Shown piece after piece: positions 1 through 9,516 of a DNA stretch of 64,000 bases (its first letter is position 1; the number at the start of each line of letters is the position of its first letter). This DNA comes from Pedobacter miscanthi (GTDB taxonomy: Bacteria > Bacteroidota > Bacteroidia > Sphingobacteriales > Sphingobacteriaceae), in NCBI RefSeq assembly GCF_003315595.1, contig NZ_QNQU01000007.1, positions 124,001 to 188,000 on the forward strand, given 5' to 3'. Under the pieces are notes generated by a model that had not been told where the DNA came from, made no database searches, and worked only from the letters and a program-made list of their open reading frames with translations. A program made the translations under genes and the position numbers.

Positions 1-1904
1 CTTATCGTGTCACCATAACTGGTCATCAACATCTCCTGCAACGTCCTTCCATAGGCTAATGGGGTTTCAATGACCGGCGAACCTTCCCGGTAAAGCGTGT
101 TTGCCTGAGGTGATTTTTTAAGAAAGGTACGCAAAAAGCCCAGAGCCTCATCGCCCCTGCCGCCCGCTTCCAGAATAGAAGCGGCCCCCAACCAAGAATA
201 ACCGGCAAACGCTTCTGGCATTGATATCCAATTCTCCAATGATTTTTTTATCAATGGTGCATGGGTTGGATTGTTCCAGGTATATTCATGAAACGGATAG
301 ATCATAAATAAATGGGACCAATGCCTGTGCGATTTAACAAATGGCATGTTTTTCCCAACCATAAACCCTGTTTTATCTTCGATTTCATAGGGCGTAAGCC
401 TGTCTAAAGTCTGTCTGCAGTCTTTTACTATGGGATCATTTAGCTTCAGGCGATCATCTGCAATGATTAAAGTATTTGCAAGCCATCGAAGACAAGCAAG
501 CGTGTAATTGCTGTTTTCTACCCCATCAGTATATTCTGGAGAGGCTGTCTTGGGTAATGATAAAGCTCCGTCCGGGGCAACAATCAGTATATGCCGGAGA
601 TAATTAAATGATCCTTTCATTAGTGGGAACAATTGCTCCTTAAGGTATCGGTCATCCATAGTACTTCGGTAATACATCCAGAGGTTGTGCATCACCCAGG
701 GTAGATTTCCGACCTCACTACCAACAAGCGTTCGTCCGTTAGGCCCAGTGGCACGGCCAATCGCATAGGAATCACTTTGGTACGGTATGGCATTTTTCCC
801 CAGATTATACCGGTCATCCCATACTGTTCTCGCCAAAGGTTCAGCCTCATCCAAGTGATTGGACATATAAAATGGCCAATAGGCAAGCTGTATGTTGAGG
901 TTCCACCAAATGGCAGGCCAAACTGTTGGCCTAAACCAAGGCCCCATCAGGTCTAATATCGGGCCACCTTTTCTGGAAGCAGATCCCATTTTATACATCT
1001 GTATCCAGTAAAAACTTTCCATGGCGCCATCAGGTACAGATATAAAGCTTTTTGGATAATAATCATGCCACCACTTGCGGTGGACATCCTGTAAAACTGA
1101 TATACCGCTTTTTTTTGCTTTTCTGATGAGATTGACTGCTTCTGCATCAGCTGTTCTACCAGAATAGGATAAGCCCATACTTATATAATAAGTTGTTTTA
1201 TTTCCCTGAACCTGCTTGGACCAAGCGGTGGCATACTGTCCCTCCAGTAAGCCTGATGTATTGTACTGATTATCCGATGGCATTTCCTGTATACTTACAG
1301 AAATATCTCCCTGATGTTTAATTATCTGTGCAGGATATGGAAGATATCCTTTAGGAGGGTTTTTACGTGTTGACTTGGCTGTATCGGGAACCCATTTTAT
1401 CTCATGATTAGCATCACCGGTTACTTCTAAAATAATTACATTTCGATCAGCCACAGTAAAACAACGGAGGCTATATTCATTTCCCCCACCTTTTATTTTC
1501 CCTGTAGCTTCTGCATCCCAAAGATTAAGCCGCATCGAACCTGCCGGTTTATCCCCACCAAGCTTTAATTCAAAATGTCCGTTTGGCAATCGGTTGTTAT
1601 AATAAAGTACAGCTTTCCCGTCAATATCGTTTCTATGATCATACAGGTCGCCCCTTGAAACCTCAAAATTAAAAGCTCCCTTATCATTTACCCAGAAAAT
1701 AGTTCCCAGGCAGCCATTCCCAAGAAAAATACCCCTGTCCCAATTATCGGGCAATTTATTCTTCCATACCATATCGCTACGGTTTAAGAATGTAGGCCAA
1801 TCAATATTGTTTTTGATTTTAGCGTTTTCACCTATAGTTTGGCAATAAGCGCTTACCCTTAACAGGCACCCGATTATCAATAAAGTTAGTTGACGGTTTT
1901 GCAT
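1..1904 (-). CDS. GH95-like secreted glycoside hydrolase (C-terminus beyond left edge)
   Basis: The frame is open without a stop from an ATG at 1904 down to base 1, about 634 codons, so the gene is cut by the window edge. Residues 1-23 form a signal peptide ending near SAYCQ. An N-terminal beta-sandwich with a FLGNGCLG segment is followed by an (alpha/alpha)6-type catalytic region. There the segment WNLNIQLAYWP matches the NxN motif that carries two catalytic Asn residues in GH95 alpha-L-fucosidases and alpha-L-galactosidases. A later HRHWSHLFMIYPF segment matches the family's HRHLSHLYGLYPG block. It is the last gene visible in the leftward glycan cluster and probably trims a terminal sugar in the periplasm. 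The fold class is fairly secure. The exact sugar is not, and the general-acid region may lie outside the window. Confidence 0.75.
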   Translation of the reverse strand, partial: MQNRQLTLLIIGCLLRVSAYCQTIGENAKIKNNIDWPTFLNRSDMVWKNKLPDNWDRGIFLGNGCLGTIFWVNDKGAFNFEVSRGDLYDHRNDIDGKAVLYYNNRLPNGHFELKLGGDKPAGSMRLNLWDAEATGKIKGGGNEYSLRCFTVADRNVIILEVTGDANHEIKWVPDTAKSTRKNPPKGYLPYPAQIIKHQGDISVSIQEMPSDNQYNTSGLLEGQYATAWSKQVQGNKTTYYISMGLSYSGRTADAEAVNLIRKAKKSGISVLQDVHRKWWHDYYPKSFISVPDGAMESFYWIQMYKMGSASRKGGPILDLMGPWFRPTVWPAIWWNLNIQLAYWPFYMSNHLDEAEPLARTVWDDRYNLGKNAIPYQSDSYAIGRATGPNGRTLVGSEVGNLPWVMHNLWMYYRSTMDDRYLKEQLFPLMKGSFNYLRHILIVAPDGALSLPKTASPEYTDGVENSNYTLACLRWLANTLIIADDRLKLNDPIVKDCRQTLDRLTPYEIEDKTGFMVGKNMPFVKSHRHWSHLFMIYPFHEYTWNNPTHAPLIKKSLENWISMPEAFAGYSWLGAASILEAGGRGDEALGFLRTFLKKSPQANTLYREGSPVIETPLAYGRTLQEMLMTSYGDTI

Positions 1905-1973
1905 ATGAATCCTGCACTATTAAAAAGCTTAATGAAATAACCCATCTTGCTTAGTGAATTAATATTTAATTTA

Positions 1974-3413
1974 TCAAAGGGGGTGACCTGTAGCTTTCAG
2001 TATAAAGTTCACGATCGGTTCGGGATTGGGAAGACTATGCGGATGATGTTTGAAGCCAGGTTTATGGATAACAGTAATATTTCCTTTAGCTTCCTTTATT
2101 CTTTGCTCAAATAAAAGGGTATTTTCCCTAGGTGATACAGCCTCGTCCGCATCTGCGCAAAGAATGAGTATTGGATATCTTCCCTTAACAATCTGTTCTA
2201 TCCGGTCAACGGGATTTTTTTTAAAAACCTTCACATCCCCTTCATTTTTTAAACCGTAGTCTTTCATAAAAGCCTGCAGCATTTGATTTTTTCCATCTGA
2301 AACTTTAAACATTGTGGCTGCCCAATCTGATACATTTAACAATGGGTTGTCTACATAGACTCCCGCTACTTTATCCGGGTTTTCCGCAGCCCAGTTAAAT
2401 ACATATATCCCTCCACGACTCATGCCTTCCATCACCGCTTTTTTTGCCAGGCCAGATTTGTGCAACATAGCATAATAGTCATTCCATATAGCTATAGCCT
2501 CGCTATTCCCCAATAATTCAGCCACATCACAATAAACAACATGGAACCCATTTTGCAACAGCGCAATATCCGTTTGTGGCTCATGTCCCCAAAAACGTGC
2601 ACGCCATATCCAGGGATGGCCTTTTGCAGCAAATTTTGGTTTTACAACCTTACATGACCTTCCTTTAAAAGAAAAATCAATACATTCATAGCCATAAAAA
2701 GATGATTTTTTTATTGGGAATCCAAATGAAGAAGTGATATCATATTCTTTATCACGTTTTCTTACCAGGGTTGAATAGACAGCTTTAGCCATAATACCTG
2801 CACCTTCTTTATTAGGATGAATTTTGTCAGGCATCAAACTTTCTTTGTCAACAAAAGGTGAATGCATATCTATAATTTCCCTATTTTCAGTAAAAGCAAC
2901 CTTTTGAATCCTTGGATTTATTTCCCTTGTTATTTCCCGTTCCCAAATCCCTGCAGTATCTGTAATAAAAGATGGCATTGCTGATAATAATATGATTCTG
3001 GGTTTTGAGGGTAGATTCGAAAAAGAATGGATAAAATCCCGATAATCCTCTTCAAAATCATTTACATGAATACGGTTGATCAGCTTACTATCATTTCCTC
3101 CCAGATCAATAACTACTATTTCCGGATTCATATCGAGCGCCTGCTTGTATTCCTTGGTATCCCAATACGGCCGATCCCCCTTTTTCAATAAAGTACAACC
3201 GCTGACTCCATAATTATAAACAGTGTATGATTGTCCCAGCATGGCCTGCAACTGGGCTGGATAAGCATTTCTCTCCCTATCATCTATTCTTGCGCCATAT
3301 GTTATACTTGCGCCGATACAGACTACTTTTATGTTCTGTGGTTTTGCACCTAAAAAAGTGAGCAGCAAGATTGCTAAACCAATGGTTCTAATAATTAATA
3401 CCGAACTTTTCAT
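1974..3413 (-). CDS. Two-domain esterase: GDSL/SGNH hydrolase fused to alpha/beta hydrolase
   Basis: The start was placed at 3413, where a signal peptide (MKSSVLIIRTIGLAILLL) begins; the longer frame to 3470 adds 19 non-signal residues. Residues about 25-220 are an SGNH hydrolase: GASIT near residue 34 carries the nucleophile Ser, GGND is block III, and DKIHPN supplies the Asp/His of block V. Residues about 230-479 form an alpha/beta hydrolase with the nucleophile elbow GMSRGG and a late His in a KHHPHS segment. Such enzymes remove acetyl or other acyl groups from polysaccharides, which fits the neighbouring lyases and mannosidases. Each half retains its catalytic motifs, so two different ester linkages may be attacked. 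The substrate is inferred from context only. Confidence 0.82.
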   Translation of the reverse strand: MKSSVLIIRTIGLAILLLTFLGAKPQNIKVVCIGASITYGARIDDRERNAYPAQLQAMLGQSYTVYNYGVSGCTLLKKGDRPYWDTKEYKQALDMNPEIVVIDLGGNDSKLINRIHVNDFEEDYRDFIHSFSNLPSKPRIILLSAMPSFITDTAGIWEREITREINPRIQKVAFTENREIIDMHSPFVDKESLMPDKIHPNKEGAGIMAKAVYSTLVRKRDKEYDITSSFGFPIKKSSFYGYECIDFSFKGRSCKVVKPKFAAKGHPWIWRARFWGHEPQTDIALLQNGFHVVYCDVAELLGNSEAIAIWNDYYAMLHKSGLAKKAVMEGMSRGGIYVFNWAAENPDKVAGVYVDNPLLNVSDWAATMFKVSDGKNQMLQAFMKDYGLKNEGDVKVFKKNPVDRIEQIVKGRYPILILCADADEAVSPRENTLLFEQRIKEAKGNITVIHKPGFKHHPHSLPNPEPIVNFILKATGHPL

Positions 3414-3652
3414 ATTATTACTTAGTGATTTTTCAAAAATAATTTTACATTCCAAATTATCATTACACAAAATATTCTAAAATAATCCCCCGTAGAGGCG
3501 CTTTGCCTGCATATCCGATGAAAAAACGGACCGAAATTTCCGAAATCTCCACATCACAATTACCTATTTGTTACGGGCTAGCTAATCAGATAAAAAACCT
3601 GTTTCCTGCATCAAAGATGGTTCATTAAGCCTTTTATTAGCGCTGTAAAATG

Positions 3653-5719
3653 TTAAAACCCATTCCCCACGAACACATTCCCCTTTTGTGTAACCAGATT
3701 TTTCGACCCAACTATCTTGATGCCGTTTTTCCCATTATAATCCAGGTAATTATTTATAAGATCGGCATGAAATGAACTACCTGTCAGGTTATCTGGAAAA
3801 ATGCCATAACCGTCGTTACCTTCCAAAAGGTTTCCGGTAATGTTGACCATATTACTTTCCATGAACCGGATACCAGAACGGTTGTTACGTGCGGCTTCGT
3901 TATCAGATAGCTGCACCTCGCGGCAAAAAGATATATCAATCCCATTTCCCCACGGTGAGGTATCAAATCGGCTGTTTTTCACCAGAATAGCTGAGCTGTG
4001 ATTAAGATGCAGATTATGATGAAATCCGGCACCGGGCACAACACTTGCACCATTATCACTAAAATCACAGTTATTGATGATTACCTTTTTTGCACCACGT
4101 ATAGAAACACCGTTTTTTGTAAAATTCTGCACGGTGAGGTTTTCTAATTGAACATTATGGATTTGACCTTCTTTTTCTCCCGAGAATAATATACCTTCCC
4201 GGCTTGGCGCACTCATGTAAGAGCGCAATCTCCGATCTGCATTAGGATCGTTGTTAGCTACAGGGTTTACCGCTCCCTCTATTAAAAGATCCCGGATCGA
4301 TATATCGCTCATATTCAGCTCCGCATTGATAATAGTCGCTCCCCTAACCTCTGCTGCCAGTATCAGAACAGATTCCTTGCCCTGACCTGCCAAGGTTACA
4401 TTACTGGGAAGTGAGAGTGCCTTTTTCAATGTATGGACACCTTTTGTAAGGACGACCCATTTTCCCGTTCTTGAGGCTGCATCAAGGGCCGGCTGTATAG
4501 CGTCGCCGGGTGATAAAATAATCGCGTCCGACGGTGGTTTTATCCCAAGCTTGTCAGATGCACCAACTAAACCGGTCACAGCCGGTATGTGACGAATTAA
4601 CTCTGGGTACTTCTTAGCCGGTTTATTTTGCGAATGGTACCTAAGTCCGCTCAATACCCCAATAGAAGATGAATTACGGGTATGTTCTCGGATAAGCCTG
4701 CTGGTGTAAGGCAGATCAAGGCCTTTTTCAATTGTATAATGATCAACTACCGATTCATAAATATCACTGAACTTATCCAGTGCCCGTCTCGAGAGGACAC
4801 CGTAAACAGGTATGCTTTCATCCCCGGTCATAAACCTGGAAGTATATTCAAATCCAAGCGCTAACCTGTTTGATGCTGTAGCATAAAAGTCAACCCCCTG
4901 GGTCCAGGCGACCTGTGCTGCTTTTGCGAACTCTCCAATGCCAAGCTGTACATGTCCCCAGTCGCGGGTAGTCTCTTGTATCTGGCCGCTGGGATAAATA
5001 TACTTTGTAATGCCTGAATTGCCGGGTCCAAGGCGATAACGGTGTACTGCACTGTCAAATATTTCTGTATTATCAGTGAATATCCCGATGCAAAGTAATG
5101 TATTGATAATTGATGCGTCCCAGTTACCGTTTGCTTCGGTAAAAAAGTCTTTTATGGTTGGATAAAAGACAGCAAGCACCATTCGTCTGAAGGCATCCTG
5201 ATCTTCTTTTTTCCAACCAGCATCAGAATATTTTAGCAGTTCGGCGGCATTCAGAAAATAAGGCCCGCTTAGGCCGACATTTAATTTCGCGTTATTATCG
5301 TCAAAATCCCAGAGCACACCTGACCATGCATTTATTATCCGGATTGCCCGATCTGCATAAACCCGCTCTCTGGTAATCTGCCAAAGTAATGCAAAATTAT
5401 ATGCCATTAAAGCACTCTTTGAAAACTCCCGGCCCCCAACACTGTTTGCCCCATACGGACCAACAGAGACATGCGCTACCGGTTCAGGTTTAAAGTCTAG
5501 GTGGCTATTCTTTTTAAGCGTGTCGAAAGCATTCTTCCATGGCTGCTTGCCTGAAATAATGTTCTGCCGCATATAGTCCAGATCCTGGCTGTTCTGTAAC
5601 ATACCCGGATGGACAAACTTTCTTTGCGTTTTTTGGCCCGACTGTGCATAGCTGCCGATACTCCCAACAAGCCCGAGCCCACATAGCGCAAGCCAACATT
5701 TTAAAATATATACTTTCAT
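3653..5719 (-). CDS. Alginate-lyase-like (alpha/alpha) domain fused to right-handed beta-helix
   Basis: This 688-residue secreted protein has a signal peptide in residues 1-25. Residues about 35-330 resemble the Alginate_lyase (PF05426) alpha/alpha toroid, with the segments NGNWDASII and QETTRDWGHVQLG typical of the active-site groove of such lyases. After a linker, residues about 390-688 form a right-handed parallel beta-helix with repeated N-rich turns (NNCDFSDNG, NGIKIVGSKN), as in pectate-lyase-like and C5-epimerase folds. A uronate polysaccharide is the likely target; endo-glucuronan lyases (PL38) share the first fold. The start codon overlaps the stop of the GH92 gene by one base (TAATG), implying translational coupling. 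The beta-helix could be a second lyase, an epimerase or a binding domain. Function is inferred. Confidence 0.78.
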   Translation of the reverse strand: MKVYILKCWLALCGLGLVGSIGSYAQSGQKTQRKFVHPGMLQNSQDLDYMRQNIISGKQPWKNAFDTLKKNSHLDFKPEPVAHVSVGPYGANSVGGREFSKSALMAYNFALLWQITRERVYADRAIRIINAWSGVLWDFDDNNAKLNVGLSGPYFLNAAELLKYSDAGWKKEDQDAFRRMVLAVFYPTIKDFFTEANGNWDASIINTLLCIGIFTDNTEIFDSAVHRYRLGPGNSGITKYIYPSGQIQETTRDWGHVQLGIGEFAKAAQVAWTQGVDFYATASNRLALGFEYTSRFMTGDESIPVYGVLSRRALDKFSDIYESVVDHYTIEKGLDLPYTSRLIREHTRNSSSIGVLSGLRYHSQNKPAKKYPELIRHIPAVTGLVGASDKLGIKPPSDAIILSPGDAIQPALDAASRTGKWVVLTKGVHTLKKALSLPSNVTLAGQGKESVLILAAEVRGATIINAELNMSDISIRDLLIEGAVNPVANNDPNADRRLRSYMSAPSREGILFSGEKEGQIHNVQLENLTVQNFTKNGVSIRGAKKVIINNCDFSDNGASVVPGAGFHHNLHLNHSSAILVKNSRFDTSPWGNGIDISFCREVQLSDNEAARNNRSGIRFMESNMVNITGNLLEGNDGYGIFPDNLTGSSFHADLINNYLDYNGKNGIKIVGSKNLVTQKGNVFVGNGF

Positions 5720-7995
5720 TATTTCGTCTCCTGATTACCAGTCTGTCCCAATCCCCAAGTTTTATTGGGAAAAGGTCCCATTTCTAATTCCAGCTTACCA
5801 CCATTGACTAGCTGTTCATGTGTAAACCACGGCGTATTCAGCACTTCCCCATTAAGCTTTGCACTCTGGATATATTTGTTTACCACAGAACTATTGTTGG
5901 CTACAAGTTGAAAGGTTTTACCATTTGAGAGGTCAATTTTAACATCTTCAAATACCGGGCTTCCTATAGTATATACAGGAGTACCGGGACTCAAGGGATA
6001 AAATCCCATGGAAGAAAATACTACAAAAGCGGTCATGCCTCCCCCGTCTTCATCCCCTGGAATGCCGAATACACTATCTTTAAACCATAAGTCCAGCAAA
6101 AAGCGTATACGTTTTTGGGTTTTCCAGGGAGCATTTGTGTAATTGTACAAATAAGGTATATGAAAACTTGGTTCATTACCCATGGAAAACTCACCAACCA
6201 GACCAGTGGCATCCGGAAAGGTACCCTGAAAAGCATACTTACTCCTTCCAAGTGGCTCTCTGAAAAGTTGATCAAGTTTTTCTTCAAAAACCTTTTTGCC
6301 ACCAAATAGACCAACCAGGCCATTTACATCCTGTTGCACCTGCCATAAATAAGTCCAGCCATTGTTTTCGTCATAATATTCTCTTCCTCCCATTCCCCCG
6401 TCAAACTTCGGATCAATATTTACCCAATTTCCTTTACTATCTTTAGGCATGAACATCTGGGATTTATTGTCCCACAAGTTTTTATAATTGCTGCCCCGCA
6501 AATTAAATTTCCTGTAGTCGTCCGCTTTCCCCAAGTCTTTTGCAAGCTGCCCCAATGCCCAGTCATCATAACTATGGCCAAGGGTAACTGCTACTGCTTG
6601 GCGTTTTTCAAATTTGTCAACAGTCGGTACATATTCTTTTTCACCAATTTGTAACGCAGGAAAATATCCCTTGTTGTGATATATTTCATCCAATTCAGTC
6701 TTGGGTCCGTTTCGCCATGGGATCATGGTAGCCTGGGTTGCATTTTTTACCATCCCTTCATACGCTTTTTCAAGGTCAAAATTTTTCAGTCCCTTGCGGT
6801 GTGCATCTAAAAAGCTTATTGTGGAATGAAAACCGTTCATGCAGGCATGATCTCCAAAAAGCACCGGAAAGGTTGGCATCCAACCACTCTGTTCATACAT
6901 GTTAACATAGGAGTTTAGCATATCTTCTTCCTGCTTAGGATTAAGAATCACACGGAGTGGGTGATGTGCCAGATAAGTATCCCAGGCCCAATCATCCACA
7001 TAAAACGGGCGTGTAGTCTGATGAACCTTACTGTCAAATCCACTATAATACTGACCATCTTCGGTGATATCAACCATTCGCTCGTAGCATCGGTAAAGCG
7101 CTGTATAGAAAGACCGTTTTTGACTGAGAGTTCCACCAGTAGCATGAATCTGATTGATTACTGCAGCCCAGGCATTTTCACCCGTTTTTACCTGTTGATC
7201 GAAGCCTACATTTTTTATTTCATTGTCAAAGTTCTTCTTTGCCTGCACCTCACTGATATAGGAAATAGCATACTTAAATTCAACCTGGTGTACATTCTGG
7301 GGATACTGTATCCACGCCTTTACTTTATTCCCATCAATTTTACGCCCATTGGAAAGCTTTCCATCCTTTAAAACACCAACAGCTGCCCCACTTGTAAAAG
7401 CACCGTACATATATACCTTGATATTTCCATGATAAGTTTCTACGCCTGTTATTTCCTTATCGGATATAAACTTATAGGAACTTTCCCCTTCGTTATAGAC
7501 ATCAAACAAAAGTGCTTTAGGACTACCAACAGGGAATTCGAACTTATATATCCCGGTTTTTTTCCCTACGGTATAGCTTATTTTTACCTCCTGATCAACC
7601 AGATAAGTAGAATAATACCACGGACGGTTAATTTCCAGATCATGATCATAAGTCATCTTCTTTTTCCAGCTTTCTTCAGTTAAAGCCTTAGCGGCCGGTT
7701 TAACCGAAAATACCTGGCCCAACCTATGTGAAACGATATTTAGCGGGAAGCTCGAAATTTGGTCATCTATAAAGTCTGCTCTTTGTGGAAACATCCTGAT
7801 CATCTGATTCGGAAGCTGAACAGTTGGACGGGTGGGTTGCAAGAGTTGTCCAACATTACCGATCAGGGGATCTACATATTTTAAATTACCGGCTCCTTCG
7901 TAGGATTTCTTTTGGGCCCGGGCATTATTAAAACCGAGCATAATCAGTAGAAAAAATATTGTACGAACAATATATTGCGAATTGAAATTAAACAT
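5719..7995 (-). CDS. GH92 family alpha-mannosidase
   Basis: This 758-residue secreted protein has a signal peptide ending near NNARAQ. GH92 enzymes are calcium-dependent exo-acting alpha-mannosidases with an N-terminal beta-sandwich and an (alpha/alpha)6 barrel. Family signatures are clear: VDPLIGN near the mature N-terminus, GNEPSFHIPYLYNY, and GDEDGGGMTAFVVFSS followed by the MGFYPLSPGTPVY segment. Length is typical. It follows the GH99-like gene by about 58 bp and overlaps the next gene by one base, so it is part of one operon. It should release alpha-linked mannose from oligosaccharides made by the neighbouring enzymes. Linkage specificity cannot be read from the sequence. Confidence 0.93.
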   Translation of the reverse strand: MFNFNSQYIVRTIFFLLIMLGFNNARAQKKSYEGAGNLKYVDPLIGNVGQLLQPTRPTVQLPNQMIRMFPQRADFIDDQISSFPLNIVSHRLGQVFSVKPAAKALTEESWKKKMTYDHDLEINRPWYYSTYLVDQEVKISYTVGKKTGIYKFEFPVGSPKALLFDVYNEGESSYKFISDKEITGVETYHGNIKVYMYGAFTSGAAVGVLKDGKLSNGRKIDGNKVKAWIQYPQNVHQVEFKYAISYISEVQAKKNFDNEIKNVGFDQQVKTGENAWAAVINQIHATGGTLSQKRSFYTALYRCYERMVDITEDGQYYSGFDSKVHQTTRPFYVDDWAWDTYLAHHPLRVILNPKQEEDMLNSYVNMYEQSGWMPTFPVLFGDHACMNGFHSTISFLDAHRKGLKNFDLEKAYEGMVKNATQATMIPWRNGPKTELDEIYHNKGYFPALQIGEKEYVPTVDKFEKRQAVAVTLGHSYDDWALGQLAKDLGKADDYRKFNLRGSNYKNLWDNKSQMFMPKDSKGNWVNIDPKFDGGMGGREYYDENNGWTYLWQVQQDVNGLVGLFGGKKVFEEKLDQLFREPLGRSKYAFQGTFPDATGLVGEFSMGNEPSFHIPYLYNYTNAPWKTQKRIRFLLDLWFKDSVFGIPGDEDGGGMTAFVVFSSMGFYPLSPGTPVYTIGSPVFEDVKIDLSNGKTFQLVANNSSVVNKYIQSAKLNGEVLNTPWFTHEQLVNGGKLELEMGPFPNKTWGLGQTGNQETK

Positions 7996-8053
7996 GTGGT
8001 GGCTGAGGTTATTATTATATTTTAATAAATGAAGATAGTTTTGCCCGGAAATG

Positions 8054-9334
8054 CTACTTTCTCACAGGCATTTTAAGGCTTAGCGGTTTCTCATTTCTAA
8101 GCATTCTGGCAGCTTCTCCCGTTAACCATAAATAATGATCTGAGGGTTTCCCATCCATGGTAATAAAAGAAGTAACTGTGCTTACCGGAGGGTTATCGGT
8201 GGTTTTAAATATTGCGGTTGCTTCGTTTACTTCATCAAACATTGCTACATATAACATCGTAGCACCTGCATTGACAACAGTACTTATCTGCTGCCAATAA
8301 AAGCGTCCTCCTTGCCTTGGAATTGACCCTATCGGTTTAACATCCTCTGGAAACTCGTACTTACTCAGATTATGCCAACTGAAACCAGGGTAAACGCAAG
8401 GAACATAATCGATATGGTGATCACGGCACCATTTTATATCTGCAATGGTATTATCACGTAACCTGTCCATGTCATTGTGCAACAATGGAGAATAACGCTG
8501 TACTGACCAGGGCAAAACGATATCGCTCTTCTTGATGAGTTCATGTAAATACGGATCACTAATGCAATCCGCATTTAAGGTACGCCAAGCCATGGGAACA
8601 CCTAACATAACAGCGCAATTCCCATATATAGGATCATTTTTAAGAAAATCAATAAATTTATCCAGTCCGATATTGCGCATGTTGTAAGGTCTATCAGGAA
8701 ACCCAATACCCCAGATCGTTACCAACGGTTTGCCGTTATGATGGATATAAGTTTTCTTTCCTGTCTGATTTGTGACCTCAAGTTGATCGACCAGATATTT
8801 CCAATCCTCAATTAAAACCGAGCAGTCTTCACCTGTAGCGTTCAGACCTGAAAGATCATACATGATACCAATTGCCCTATCATATTTTGAAGCGGCTTCA
8901 AACGCATTTCTGAGAATATTAGAAGAGTCTTGATTTCTATTTTTGGCATTATTAAAAAACCGCTGCATAAATACACCGTCCACCCCATATTCCTTCATCC
9001 ATTTGAAGTGAAGATCAATTGTACTTTTATCATTGGAACTGAAAAATTTAGCGGCCTGCCCGTTACTTAATTTCCAGGGTGTATTATATGTTTTTTGATA
9101 TTCGCTTACATCTGGCCACATATCAATACCGCTACGGTTTTCATCACCATAGGCGTACCGTTTTGACTTTGTACCATCTCCTTCAGCCCTGAACCAGCCC
9201 TGATAGCCAGCCATTACAAGGCCTTTATAAGAGGGATATTGGGTTAGCTTACTATGTTTCGACTGTGAATTCCCGTAGAGTGGGATAAAGAGCAGTATAT
9301 ATGTGGATATGTATAATAATTTTTTCGAATTCAT
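8054..9334 (-). CDS. GH99/GH71-like glycoside hydrolase
   Basis: This 426-residue protein has a signal peptide ending near YGNSQ. The segment KGLVMAGYQGWFRAEGDG and the later YGVDGVFMQRFF match the (beta/alpha)8 GH99/GH71-like proteins, often labelled xylosidase/arabinosidase in genomes. True GH99 enzymes are endo-acting on alpha-mannosides (endo-alpha-1,2-mannosidase or mannanase), and GH71 enzymes are alpha-1,3-glucanases. Placement directly before the GH92 mannosidase favours an endo-mannosidase role, cutting internal alpha-mannoside bonds before exo-trimming. A distal MLYVAMFDEVNEATAIF block may carry acidic active-site residues. Family placement is reasonably sure; activity is an inference from context. 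Confidence 0.8.
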   Translation of the reverse strand: MNSKKLLYISTYILLFIPLYGNSQSKHSKLTQYPSYKGLVMAGYQGWFRAEGDGTKSKRYAYGDENRSGIDMWPDVSEYQKTYNTPWKLSNGQAAKFFSSNDKSTIDLHFKWMKEYGVDGVFMQRFFNNAKNRNQDSSNILRNAFEAASKYDRAIGIMYDLSGLNATGEDCSVLIEDWKYLVDQLEVTNQTGKKTYIHHNGKPLVTIWGIGFPDRPYNMRNIGLDKFIDFLKNDPIYGNCAVMLGVPMAWRTLNADCISDPYLHELIKKSDIVLPWSVQRYSPLLHNDMDRLRDNTIADIKWCRDHHIDYVPCVYPGFSWHNLSKYEFPEDVKPIGSIPRQGGRFYWQQISTVVNAGATMLYVAMFDEVNEATAIFKTTDNPPVSTVTSFITMDGKPSDHYLWLTGEAARMLRNEKPLSLKMPVRK

Positions 9335-9516
9335 AAATGATTTTTTAGTTTAATAGGCTAAGTTAAAATCGCCCGCCAAGTACTTACTTGTCAAAATAGG
9401 CCATAACTACACTTGTGAGCTTTCTGTGGTCTTATTGGATATCTAGCAAAACCATACTCTTTCCATGCTAACAGGAGCGTATTGAGTAAATATCCAGTAC
9501 ATCTGTGGATATATAT

